A DNA stretch of 46,694 nucleotides from JAKOVR01 sp031415655. Lineage in GTDB: Bacteria; Actinomycetota; Acidimicrobiia; Acidimicrobiales; Acidimicrobilacustridaceae. The translations under genes and the position numbers were made by a program. Below the pieces are notes generated by a model that ran no database searches, had not been told where the DNA came from, and saw only the letters and a program-made list of their open reading frames with translations. Position 1 is the stretch's first letter, and each line of letters opens with the position of its first letter. This document shows, piece after piece, positions 33,017 to 40,877 of this stretch. The stretch lies in contig JANOSD010000192.1 in assembly GCA_031415655.1 (NCBI GenBank), positions 1 to 46,694 on the forward strand. The letters are read 5' to 3'.

Positions 33017-33095
33017 ACCCAAACCCGGAGGCTCGACACGCTCCCGCTATCGCAATGGCCACCGCTGACTGTTCGACCGGACCGGTCTCACAGAG

Positions 33096-33105
33096 CGAAC
33101 GTTCG
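33096..33105. promoter_or_regulatory. LacI-like palindrome in the divergent DUF2264 / isomerase promoter
   Basis: cgaacgttcg is a perfect 10-bp palindrome with the central CG typical of LacI-family operators. It touches the annotated GTG 33105, so either the site represses by blocking initiation or the true start is GTG 33126. A second short palindrome (accggaccggt) lies 13 bp upstream. No lacI gene is nearby. Confidence 0.5.
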
Positions 33106-33911
33106 TGACTGTTCGCGCAGGTTCGGTGTTGCTCGGGACCGTCGCCCTCGAGCCCAACCGGTGGTCCATGGTGGATCCATCGGGAACCCCATCGACGGTG
33201 CTGTCCGACTGGCTTTTGGACCTCTCTGAAACCGATTTCGATGGCCTCGAACTCTGGGAGCGTCACTTCCCCGAAGACGCCGACGCGGTCGCCGCCTTGA
33301 TCGCCGGCGCCGTCCCGCTGCCCATCTTCAACAGCTACGTCTCGTTCGATGACCCCGATCCGGCGGGCCGAAAGTTGGTCGCCGATCGGGTTCGCGTTAC
33401 CGGCAGTTCGGGCGTGAAGTTCAACGTCGGCAACCGCCAACACCGACTCGACGCCTACGCCGACCGTCTGGCCGAGATGATTGACGATCTCCCGACCGAT
33501 GTTGCGCTGCTGTGCGAATGCCACGCCGGCATTTCGGTTGCTGAAGATCCCGCGGTCGCCGCCTTGTTGTTCGATGCCGCCGGGCCACCGGATCGTCTCC
33601 AAGCCATCGTGCACACCCACGAGTCCGAGAAGCATCTCCGGCAGCGGTTCGAGGCGTACGGAGACCGCATCACCCACGTTCACGTCAACTACCTCAACTC
33701 GGCAACGATGACCGTACCGACCCTGTCCGATCGACGTCAGGACCTCGAGGTCAAAGCCTCCCTTCTGAGCGACCTTGGATTTCGAGGCTCGTGGACCATC
33801 GAATTTGTCGAGGGTCTTCACACCGATCACGATGAACCGGGCGCCCTCCTCATGCAAGCATCGAAAGACCTCGCGGTGCTTCGCCAAGTCCTCGACTCGG
33901 TCGCCCGATGA
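33105..33911 (+). CDS. Sugar phosphate isomerase/epimerase-like TIM-barrel protein
   Basis: The 268-residue protein resembles the xylose isomerase-like TIM-barrel superfamily. It shows FDGLELWERHFP near the N-terminus, VALLCECHAGIS at about 136-147, ITHVHVNYLN at about 188-197 and WTIEFVEG near the end. The Glu and His residues at the barrel's C-terminal ends (ECHAG, HVH, EFVEG) are likely metal ligands. It probably isomerises or epimerises a sugar, ketose or dehydrated sugar acid; the substrate is unknown. Its stop overlaps the dehydrogenase start by 4 nt (ATGA). Confidence 0.75.
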   Translation: MTVRAGSVLLGTVALEPNRWSMVDPSGTPSTVLSDWLLDLSETDFDGLELWERHFPEDADAVAALIAGAVPLPIFNSYVSFDDPDPAGRKLVADRVRVTGSSGVKFNVGNRQHRLDAYADRLAEMIDDLPTDVALLCECHAGISVAEDPAVAALLFDAAGPPDRLQAIVHTHESEKHLRQRFEAYGDRITHVHVNYLNSATMTVPTLSDRRQDLEVKASLLSDLGFRGSWTIEFVEGLHTDHDEPGALLMQASKDLAVLRQVLDSVAR

Positions 33912-34918
33912 CCCCCCGCAAGCCAGACGCCGTCATCGCACATATGGAAGGCATTCGGATCTTCACCGACGATGATTTGGATCGACTGGGCACCGTGGCC
34001 AACGTGTTGGATCGCGAAGCGATCGGACGCTGGGACGATCCGCGGGCCGAGGATCTCCTCGGTCGGGCCGAGGTCGTCATCGGCCATTGGGGTTGCCCGG
34101 TACTCGACGCCAGTTTCCTGGCCATGGCCCCAAGGGTCGGGCTGTTCGCCTACGCCGCCGGCACGGTGAAACAAACGGTGACCGAGTCTGTGTTCGAACG
34201 CGGCATTCGTGTCACGTCCGCCGCTCAGGCCAACGCCGAACCCGTCGCCGAGTTCACGCTCGCCGCGGTGCTCTTCGCTAACAAGCAGGTGTTCTGGCGG
34301 CGAACCCAAGACGCCGAGTTCCGTCCCACTGGACCTGTTCCCCATGGTGGTCCGCCAGTGGGCAACTGGAACAAGACCATCGGCATTGTCGGAGCATCGA
34401 TGGTCGGCCGCCGAGTCATCGAACTCCTCGTCCCATTCCCCGCCATTACGGTGCTGCTCTACGACCCGTACGTGACCAATGAACAAGCCCGGAACCTCGG
34501 CGTAACGAAAATGCCACTCGACGAGTTGTGCGCATCGGTCGACATCTTGTCGATCCACGCCCCGGACCTACCAGAGACCCGTCACTTGATCGGTGCGAAA
34601 CAACTCGCCGCTCTACGCGATGGCGCCACCGTGATCAATACCGCCCGCCCCGCACTGATTGATCAGGACGCACTCATTGCGGAACTCGAACAGGGACGAC
34701 TTTGGGCCGTACTCGACGTGACGGACCCCGAACCACTTCCCAAACACCACGCCTTGCGACGCCTACGCAATGCCTACGTCACGCCCCACCTCGCCGGCTC
34801 CCAGGGCAGCGAACTGGCTCGGATGACCGACCACGTGGCCGAGGAAATCCAACGATGGGTATCCGGCAAACCGGCACTCGGCGAAGTCCGATTCCAAGAC
34901 CTTCACCGACTGGCCTGA
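33908..34918 (+). CDS. D-2-hydroxyacid dehydrogenase (NAD-binding) family
   Basis: The 336-residue protein matches D-isomer-specific 2-hydroxyacid dehydrogenases. A catalytic domain (about 1-100 and 300-330) flanks a Rossmann domain with GIVGASMVGRRV at about 158-169, which lacks the standard GxGxxG spacing but keeps Gly residues. Then come VDILSIHAPDLPETRHLIG, NTARPALIDQDALI, VTDPEPLPKHHAL and YVTPHLAGS. The catalytic Arg/Glu/His are plausible at NTARP, VTDPEPL and THPHLAG-like PHLAGS. With the isomerase it would oxidise or reduce a hydroxyacid in sugar breakdown. Directly after its stop a recombinase fragment begins. Confidence 0.82.
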   Translation: MTPRKPDAVIAHMEGIRIFTDDDLDRLGTVANVLDREAIGRWDDPRAEDLLGRAEVVIGHWGCPVLDASFLAMAPRVGLFAYAAGTVKQTVTESVFERGIRVTSAAQANAEPVAEFTLAAVLFANKQVFWRRTQDAEFRPTGPVPHGGPPVGNWNKTIGIVGASMVGRRVIELLVPFPAITVLLYDPYVTNEQARNLGVTKMPLDELCASVDILSIHAPDLPETRHLIGAKQLAALRDGATVINTARPALIDQDALIAELEQGRLWAVLDVTDPEPLPKHHALRRLRNAYVTPHLAGSQGSELARMTDHVAEEIQRWVSGKPALGEVRFQDLHRLA

Positions 34919-35046
34919 ACAACATCGACGACTTGCTCTACGGCATCATGCGTTCGATCGCCGAGTTCTACCGCCGCAACCTCGCCAACGAGGTCATCAA
35001 GGGCTTGGGGTACTACGGATGCACGATGCCGTTCTCGGCCCGGTAG
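34919..35046 (+). pseudogene. Fragment of a large serine recombinase
   Basis: The + strand reads IMRSIAEFYRRNLANEVIKG, followed by GLGYYG and a stop. This closely resembles the end of the catalytic domain of large serine recombinases (ES.AEFYSRNLANEVIKG). No catalytic serine or zinc-ribbon region is present. The similarity starts with the first codon after the dehydrogenase stop, so the recombinase is a relic truncated on both sides. Confidence 0.75.
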
Positions 35047-35125
35047 GTCTGGATCAGCTCGGCCGGCCGATCCACCCGTCACGCCGCTTCGGGTTGCCCG
35101 GCGTGTCGCAGAGCCGAGACGTCAA

Positions 35126-35614
35126 TTACCCCGGCGGGTCGAGGGCGAACTGCTCGACCCGCGTTCGATGAACCCGGCTCGGTGAGCAATCGCCGAGCAC
35201 TGCGCGCCGTCGGCTGTTCTCCGCGAGGCGCGCCTCGGTGTACCGGAGGTTGATCGCGTCACCGGCGTCGACGGTCAAATCCTGAGCCCGCTCGCGCATG
35301 AGGGCCTGCTCCAAGATCGGCTTCGGATCGGCGATCAACGTCGGCAGTGCGTGGTCGTAGGCGACAGCTTGGGCATCGCGGACGTTGACGGCGTAGCCGT
35401 GAGCGATGTGGCCGGCGTCGAGCACGCCGGCAACGTTGCGCCGCGCAGTCTTCGGCGAGACCGATCGACTGGCGATCTCGTCAGCCACGCAGACGGCCTC
35501 CTTCTTTCCGCCGTGGACGGTCTGACTTACCTGCACCGGGCGCCCGTTTACATCGCGCCCGAGAAACACGCTCACCTCCCACACCCCATGCGATCGCGCC
35601 CTGACCGTTGCCAT
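35126..35614 (-). pseudogene. N-terminal fragment of a tyrosine integrase joined to unrelated sequence
   Basis: The 162-residue frame begins MATVRARSHGVWEVSVFLG..NGRPVQVSQTVHGGKKEA, the arm-type DNA-binding domain seen at the N-terminus of actinobacterial tyrosine integrases. After about residue 48 the similarity ends, and the remaining 115 residues (SPKTARRNVAGVLDAG, ERAQDLTVDAGDAINLRYTE) are unassigned, without core-binding or catalytic domains. ATG 35614 lies 62 bp from attachment-like repeat M, the usual position of an integrase next to its site. The gene is probably truncated and replaced. Confidence 0.6.
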
Positions 35615-35636
35615 CCCGAGAGCGCAGCACGCAAGA

Positions 35637-35656
35637 GTACGGACAAAAATAGAGAC
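35637..35656. repeat. Right-end motif of island A (shared with island B)
   Basis: gtacggacaaaaatagagac resembles gtacggataaaagtagggat at 43,809-43,828 (16 of 20 matching). The first lies 40 bp left of repeat M and the second 39 bp left of repeat R. Equal spacing from the repeats suggests recombinase-binding or end sequences of related elements. Confidence 0.55.
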
Positions 35657-35676
35657 TTTGGCGAAACGCTCGCCCG

Positions 35677-35815
35677 GGACGCGACGAGGCCCGCCGTCGT
35701 CGGCGGGCCCCGTACATCGCGAAACCGCAGGTCAGCTACTCAATTCGGAGACCAGAAATCGCCCGGGAAATGACGAGCTGCTGGATCTGCTCCGTGCCCT
35801 CGAAGATGTCGTAGG
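35677..35815. repeat. Attachment-like repeat, copy M: displaced 3' end of acyl-CoA dehydrogenase
   Basis: This 139-bp block is nearly identical to 43,848-43,986. The minus strand encodes DIFEGTEQIQQLVISRAI and then SGLRIE with the same stop, followed by the terminator hairpin. Similarity to the dehydrogenase ends abruptly at DIFEG/YD. Only about half a dozen differences from copy R were seen by eye, far fewer than in copy L, so it is a more recent duplication. It separates islands A and B. Confidence 0.9.
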
Positions 35816-35983
35816 TCTGTTTGAACCGTCCGGCCCGTACCAAAATATCCCCTGACCTGCGGTTTGTCCGAGCGGCCGTACGGTCCTGTTATCCCTACTC
35901 CGGCCCGTCCGTGCAAGTTGTAGGGATTTTTCCGGGATGGATCTGCCGCCTTGACCTCCTTCCCGGACCGTGAAGGAGACGGC

Positions 35984-37448
35984 CTACTCCGCGCGGCGTT
36001 CGTACGTCGTCACCCTCCCCTGACCGCCGGCGCGCACCGCGATCCCGCGGTCGACCAAACGATTCAACGCCTTTTGGATGGACGACTCTGAAAGTCCAAG
36101 TTGCGTCATGAGCTTGGCCGTCGTGACGGGCTCGCCGACGCGCATGACGCCGTAGACCCGTGCTTCGGTAGGGCGCAACCGTCGGGCCGCCGTCGCCGAT
36201 GCTTCGGAGTGGTGAAGGAGGACGGTGAACCGGATGCCAGCGTCGTAGAAGACCGCGGGAGGCAAGCCCGCTGATTCGAGTTCGGTCGCCACCTTGACGA
36301 GTCCGGTCGAGAGCTTCGATCACTCGGCTTCCATCACCGGGGAGCGAGGTGTCCTGGCACAGCGAGACGAGCCAAGCGTTGCGGGCCGAGGTGACTCCCT
36401 CCTTGCCGAGTCGAGCGGCCGTGATGCCGTAGAGCCCTCCCGGGTTCGAGATGACGAGCCGATCGGATCGAAGCCGAACCTCAATCGCATACCCCTCCGA
36501 CCACGTGTCGATGTCGCGGTGGACCAGCGCGTTGGTGACCAACTCGCGGAATGCGTTGAGTGGATATTCGGCGACGTCTCTGACGACTCCATCGGGTGAG
36601 CCGACAATCCGGGTCGCCATGGTCGAGCGGGCCCACGCCATCGCCCCTTCGACCATCGCAGGGATCGGACCGTCGATCATGCGGGCGTTTCGTGCCCGGG
36701 TGCCCGGCGGATCACCGGGACCTGGCTCTGCGGCGGCTTCGATGACGAAGCGCGGGAACCACTGCTGCGGATAGCGGCCGAGCGCGAGGATCGCGGCCGA
36801 GCGCGAGGATCGCGGCGCGGCTCGGCGTCCCGTCAGCGAACAGCACGCCGGTACGAAGGAGGAGCTCGTCGTCGCCGAAGCGGCCCAGCGTCTGGGGGCT
36901 CCGATCGCGGGCCTTTGCCTTCCACTCCTCGATCAGTTCAGGGTCGAGATCACCGACGGTTGAACCGAGGACAGGCATTCGATCGAAGTGCGGCTGGGTG
37001 CGTCCGGACAGGAAGCCTCGCTCCTCCTCGTCGCTGAGCTCGAAGTCGCCGTCGTAGCTCCGCAGGTAGGCCTTGCCAGTCGACGCCACGCAGCATGGCT
37101 GGCTGACACATCGCACTCGCGCACGATCGCGGCTACCACTGGCTGCCCGTCGACCGTGGCTTCGTCGATGATGTCGAGCTGAACGGGCGGAACGAAACCT
37201 CGGGCTTTCGACGCGAGCCCCTGCTTCAGCACCTGCGGATCGGCGAGCGCGACGGGCGCGAAACCCATGTGCTCATCGATGCCGAGCAACACGGTGCCGC
37301 CTCCCGGCAAGTTCGCCAAAGCACACAGCGTCTCGGTGAGCGAGGCGGGCAATCCGCCCGCCGCTGCTTTCACTTCGACATCTGCGGTGTCGCCTCCAGC
37401 TCGGCGGAGTAGTTCGACAAGTGGGGTGAAATCCTGGGGCAGCCTCAA
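35984..37448 (-). pseudogene. AlbA_2/Schlafen-type ATP-binding transcriptional regulator, frameshifted
   Basis: Read leftward, the pieces form one protein of about 480 residues. The AlbA_2 domain comes first (DVEVKAAAGGLPASLTETLCALANLPGGGTVLLGIDE, 37,390-37,260). A middle part follows (YLRSYDGDFELSDEEERGFL), then a GHKL-type ATPase region (NAFRELVTNALVHRDIDTWSEG and VISNPGGLYGI) and a C-terminal winged helix (VTTAKLMTQLGLSESSIQKALNRLVDRG). The reading frame changes near 37,100, at 36,774-36,811 (an exact 19-bp tandem duplication) and near 36,305. Removing the duplication rejoins ILALGR to YPQQWFPRF. The likely start is TTG 37448. Related intact proteins bind ATP and DNA; this one is dead. Confidence 0.8.
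36774..36811. repeat. 19-bp tandem duplication causing a frameshift
   Basis: gcggccgagcgcgaggatc occurs twice in a row (36,774-36,792 and 36,793-36,811). The length is not divisible by three, so it shifts the AlbA_2 gene's frame. A single unit would keep the frame open across this point. Confidence 0.85.
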
Positions 37449-37494
37449 ACCGTACCAAACCGTAATACGGTTTGGTACGGTTTTCTTACGGTTT
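37447..37494. promoter_or_regulatory. Perfect 18-bp inverted repeat with five aaaccgt half-sites
   Basis: aaaccgtaccaaaccgta (37,447-37,464) and its exact reverse complement (37,466-37,483) flank a single central base. Each arm contains two aaaccgt units, and a fifth, tacggttt, follows at 37,487-37,494. The half-sites repeat every 10-11 bp, about one helical turn, on one DNA face. The array sits at the start of the AlbA_2 gene, implying cooperative autoregulation. Confidence 0.8.
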
Positions 37495-37512
37495 GGGGCG
37501 GTTTCGCATGGA

Positions 37513-37808
37513 GCCTCGCCACTCTCAACCGATTCGAGAAACTGCAGGTCGCCGGCATCGGTGGCGTGCCGTCTGGTGCGAATGCCGTTGTACCCAACGT
37601 GACCGTAACCGGCACGACGGCGGCGTGGTTCTTGTCGATCTCGCCAGCAGGACAGGCCCAACCCAACGTGTCGAGCCTCAACTGGTCGGCCGGGTAGACC
37701 ATCCCCAACGCCGTCACCGTGAAGGTCGGCGCCGGCGGGACGATCAATGTGTCCAACCCGACCGGCAACGTCCACACGATCGCCGACGTATCCGGTTGGT
37801 ACGACTGA
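37513..37808 (+). pseudogene. Surface-repeat module fragment with in-frame stop
   Basis: The + strand reads VAGIGGVPSGANAVVPNVTV, then TGTTAAWFLSISPAG, LNWSAG-stop-TIPNAVTVKVGAGGTINV and HTIADVSGWYD. This is one module of the repeated domain found in the protein at 45,282-46,694 (GVGGVPNGATAAVVNLTV, WPTGQAKPTASNINF, HVILDVVGYF). A TAG stop near 37,698 interrupts it and there is no start, signal or other modules. It is a relic of a longer surface protein. Confidence 0.8.
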
Positions 37809-37989
37809 CCAAGGGTTACGCGCCGCGTCGGGGCCGACAACCACTCCAACGGCCACCTTTCGGATACACATAGCCCCGTACTTTGGAGGGTTCCCAGCGG
37901 TGGCCGCCGTCCTTTGGGGAAACCGCCGCCTGCCGCCAGCCCAACCCACCAGCCGAACACGCCTCCGTCCTAACTGTTACCTTGGCCTC

Positions 37990-39864
37990 ATGGTTCTGCG
38001 GCATCGTCGGGGCGGTTGGTTGCTCGTCGGCACCGCTCTCTTCGGCGCCTCGGCGTGTGTCGTGCCGCCCCCGCCTCCGAACCTTGGGTCCATCTCCGGT
38101 GTCGTTCGTTCGATGCACACGGGCACGGGGGTTGTTGGGGTTGAGGTGGCGGTGTTCCGCGCATCCGACGCCTCGTTGGTCGCAACCGGGGTCAGCGGCA
38201 GTGATGGCACCTTCAGCGTCGCCAACCTCACCGCAGGCGACTACAAGGTGCGCTACCTGGGCGCGGGATGGGTAACCGAGTATTTCGATGACAAGACCAC
38301 CCTCGCTGCCGCAGCAGTCGTCCTTGTGAACGACGGCGCCACATCGGTGGCCAGCGCCGAACTGCGAGATACGGGAGTAGGAGCCGCTTGCAACACGGCC
38401 GACATGGTTCCCGGACACGACTTCACCGGAGCGGACCTGCACAACTGTGATTTCGGAGACCGCAATCTGTCGAACGTGATCTTCCGCAATGCGAACCTGT
38501 CGGGAGCAAAGCTCAAGAAGACCAACTTCTTGACGAGCCACGCTCGACTGACCGGTGCGGTGATCACCGGCGCCAACTTCCACAACGCCTCATTGGAGGG
38601 CAGGCAACTCTTCGACACGAATGCCGACTGGACCAACACCGACCTGAGTGGAACTCACGTGGCGTTCATCTCCACCGTCACCACCACGATTGTCCACAAC
38701 TTCGCCGCAGCCGGGGCCCGGCTCGTCGGCACGAACCTTGAAGACACAGCGTTCTTCGGCAACAACCTCAACGGTGTCGACATGACCGGAGCGAACCTTT
38801 CGAAGAGCAGCTTCTCGGCCACGGTGGTCGGAACGACGTTCACGGGTGCGAGGATCACCGGCGCCGAGGTTTCTGCGGTCCTGTCGCGGGCCCAGCTTCT
38901 GTCCACCAATCGTGACTGGACCGGCACGAACCTGCCCTACGGTGCCGACCTCTCGAACCTCGATCTACCGGCGGAGGGCTTCGCGTTGCGAGGAATTTCG
39001 ATGTCCGGGTGCAAGCTCACGGATTCGAGCGCCGCCGGCATGGATTTCACCGGTGCCGACCTTTCTGCCTGCGTCATGACCCGCGCCAATCTCAGTGCCG
39101 CGAACCTCACCGCCGTGGACCTATCCAATGCGGACTTTCGCACCGCAAACCTGACGGCCGCCACAATTCGGGGGGCCGACCTCTCCCAAGCGGTCCGCCT
39201 GACCGGTCCCCAATTGCTTTCGACCGTCCCCGACTGGCGCAGCGTCGACTTCTCCCAATCGTTCATCGATCTAACCGGCGCAGACCTCGACGCGCGAGAC
39301 GTCCTGCTTCAGGGAGCGATCCTGTCCGGCCTCGACCTCACCGGTGCAAGACTGGGTGGCGTGCCGTTGGACGGGGCCGACATATCGGCAGGCAGGCTCT
39401 CGAACGCGGTCGGTCTGACTCGCTCCCAGCTCTTGTCAGCCTCGCATGACTGGGAGAGCATCAAGCTCGACGGAACCGGGGTCGACCTTTCCAACATCGA
39501 TTTCGTGGCCGGCGCGTTCTCCGTGCGTGCGGCCCGCTTCGAGGGTCTCAACCTGTCCGGTGCGAACTTCCGTGGCATGTCGGTGAATAGTGCCAGCTTC
39601 TCGCGGGCGAACCTGCAGGGGGCCATCTTCGTCGAATCGAATGTCTACAACGCTGAGTTCTACCGAGCCGACGTGACCGGGGCGAACTTCTACGATGCCG
39701 ACCTCTCCTTCGCAAGATTCGCGAGCGCTACGGGAATCCCCGCTGGTGGAGCGACCGCCATCTTCGACCACACCACGTGTCCCGACACGCTGACCACCCA
39801 CGTATCCCAAATCGAGGGTGGCAGCACGTTCGATTCGTGCCTCGGTCATGGATTCGATCCCTGA
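37990..39864 (+). CDS. Pentapeptide-repeat lipoprotein with N-terminal carboxypeptidase-regulatory-like domain
   Basis: The 624-residue protein has a lipoprotein signal (basic MVLRHRRGG, hydrophobic stretch, lipobox GASAC at about Cys21). A beta-sandwich of the carboxypeptidase-regulatory/Cna-B type follows (about 33-125: ISGVVRSMHTGTGVVGVEV, SGSDGTFSVANLTAGDYKVRY). Then come long pentapeptide repeats (A/S-N/D-L-S/T-G), which form a right-handed quadrilateral beta-helix. The helix is broken by four super-repeat junctions containing QLLST..DW, with the Gln at residues 206, 302, 408 and 480. It would be anchored outside the cell membrane. Unlike MfpA/Qnr it is exported, so DNA mimicry of gyrase is unlikely. 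Function is unknown. Confidence 0.85.
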   Translation: MVLRHRRGGWLLVGTALFGASACVVPPPPPNLGSISGVVRSMHTGTGVVGVEVAVFRASDASLVATGVSGSDGTFSVANLTAGDYKVRYLGAGWVTEYFDDKTTLAAAAVVLVNDGATSVASAELRDTGVGAACNTADMVPGHDFTGADLHNCDFGDRNLSNVIFRNANLSGAKLKKTNFLTSHARLTGAVITGANFHNASLEGRQLFDTNADWTNTDLSGTHVAFISTVTTTIVHNFAAAGARLVGTNLEDTAFFGNNLNGVDMTGANLSKSSFSATVVGTTFTGARITGAEVSAVLSRAQLLSTNRDWTGTNLPYGADLSNLDLPAEGFALRGISMSGCKLTDSSAAGMDFTGADLSACVMTRANLSAANLTAVDLSNADFRTANLTAATIRGADLSQAVRLTGPQLLSTVPDWRSVDFSQSFIDLTGADLDARDVLLQGAILSGLDLTGARLGGVPLDGADISAGRLSNAVGLTRSQLLSASHDWESIKLDGTGVDLSNIDFVAGAFSVRAARFEGLNLSGANFRGMSVNSASFSRANLQGAIFVESNVYNAEFYRADVTGANFYDADLSFARFASATGIPAGGATAIFDHTTCPDTLTTHVSQIEGGSTFDSCLGHGFDP

Positions 39865-40478
39865 ACCGTCTCGCCGCGCCGACGCGTAAGTCCGAACTCG
39901 TTTCCGGGATCGAGAGGGCACGTCCAGACGGCCCGCGTCGTGTGTCACCCGGCATCCCGCCGATTTGGCCCAGCCCGCCATCAACGACGTCGCTGCGAAC
40001 TTCCTGTGGCAGTCCGGCGGCGCCCGCCTTGTGCTGATCGACCCTCGCGGAGCGAGTGGTCAGAACGCCTCGCACCGCCGCCGCATCCGTGTGGGTCGAC
40101 CGCGAGCCACTCATCGGACTGGGTTGGGGCAGAGCGTGGGCAGAGCCGGTGCGTATTCCGTACGCCCCTCGTCGGCGCGCTTGCAACACCCTCAGCAGAG
40201 GCTGCTGGTCCTGGGTCGCGGCGGAAAGCCCGCGTGAGTTGCCGTCGACTGTTGCCACGCTGATCCGACCAAGAGCCCGGCCTGTGGAAGTGAGCCCAGT
40301 GGGCGTCCGGACGGTTGCCAATTGGGTTTGCGCATTTCTGAGGTTCGCCGCGTGGGAACACTTTTAGGCTCGGTCATGGCCATGAACCCCCCCGCAACGG
40401 GTGACCAAACCCCTCGACGACAACGAGGTGATCGACCGAGACATGGATCCGTTCGATGCCGCGCTCTTGCCCGATGGC
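39865..40478. other. Long intergenic stretch, no gene recognised
   Basis: The 614 bp between the pentapeptide gene and the integrase fragment give only low-credibility Arg/Ser-rich translations in all frames. No repeat, hairpin or recombinase similarity was noted. It may contain further decayed island sequence. Confidence 0.45.
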
Positions 40479-40815
40479 TCAAAGCGCTCCGACTGACGCC
40501 CTCGACGACACCCGAAGCGCGTCCGCAGGCGAGTCGGCGAGTGCCGCATCACGCTTCCCAATCGCGTGGGCGTAGACCGGCAGCGTCGTGGAGCCGTCGG
40601 AGTGGCCAAGCCGGTTGGCGACAGTCGCCAGGTCGTATCCCTGTGACAGCGCCATCGTGGCCGACCAGTGGCGCATGCCAAGGGGCCGCCACGCGCCGCT
40701 GATGCCGGCCATCTTGCGGCACCGGCGCCACCACCAGCCGAGGCGATCGGGTCGGGACATCTCCTCAGCGTCGCTGAGGAGCAAGAGTCCGAACGGCGCC
40801 AGGCACTGATCGTCG
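40479..40815 (-). pseudogene. C-terminal fragment of a tyrosine integrase
   Basis: The minus strand reads a phage-type integrase catalytic C-terminus. RPLGMRHWSATMALSQGYDL holds the second catalytic Arg with His/Trp, TVANRLGHSDGSTTLPVYAH holds the LGH histidine and the Tyr nucleophile, and a short helical tail follows. Upstream of about 40,815 the similarity ends, so the N-terminal and core-binding domains and the first catalytic Arg are missing. The opposite strand becomes coding for another gene soon after. It is a dead remnant, not the missing half of the fragment at 35,126-35,614, since both read leftward and N lies downstream of C. Confidence 0.8.
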
Positions 40816-40877
40816 TCGCCGTCGGCAAACTGGATGGTCCAGAGCCGCGTCGTGACGACTACTACGATCAACGATGG

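Noticed and set aside
35984..37448. Programmed frameshifting in the AlbA_2 gene
   Set aside because: There are three separate frame changes without slippery sequences, and one is a plain 19-bp duplication.
35126..40815. The two tyrosine-integrase fragments as halves of one split gene
   Set aside because: Both read leftward, but the N-terminal piece lies downstream of the C-terminal piece, so a simple insertion cannot have split one gene.
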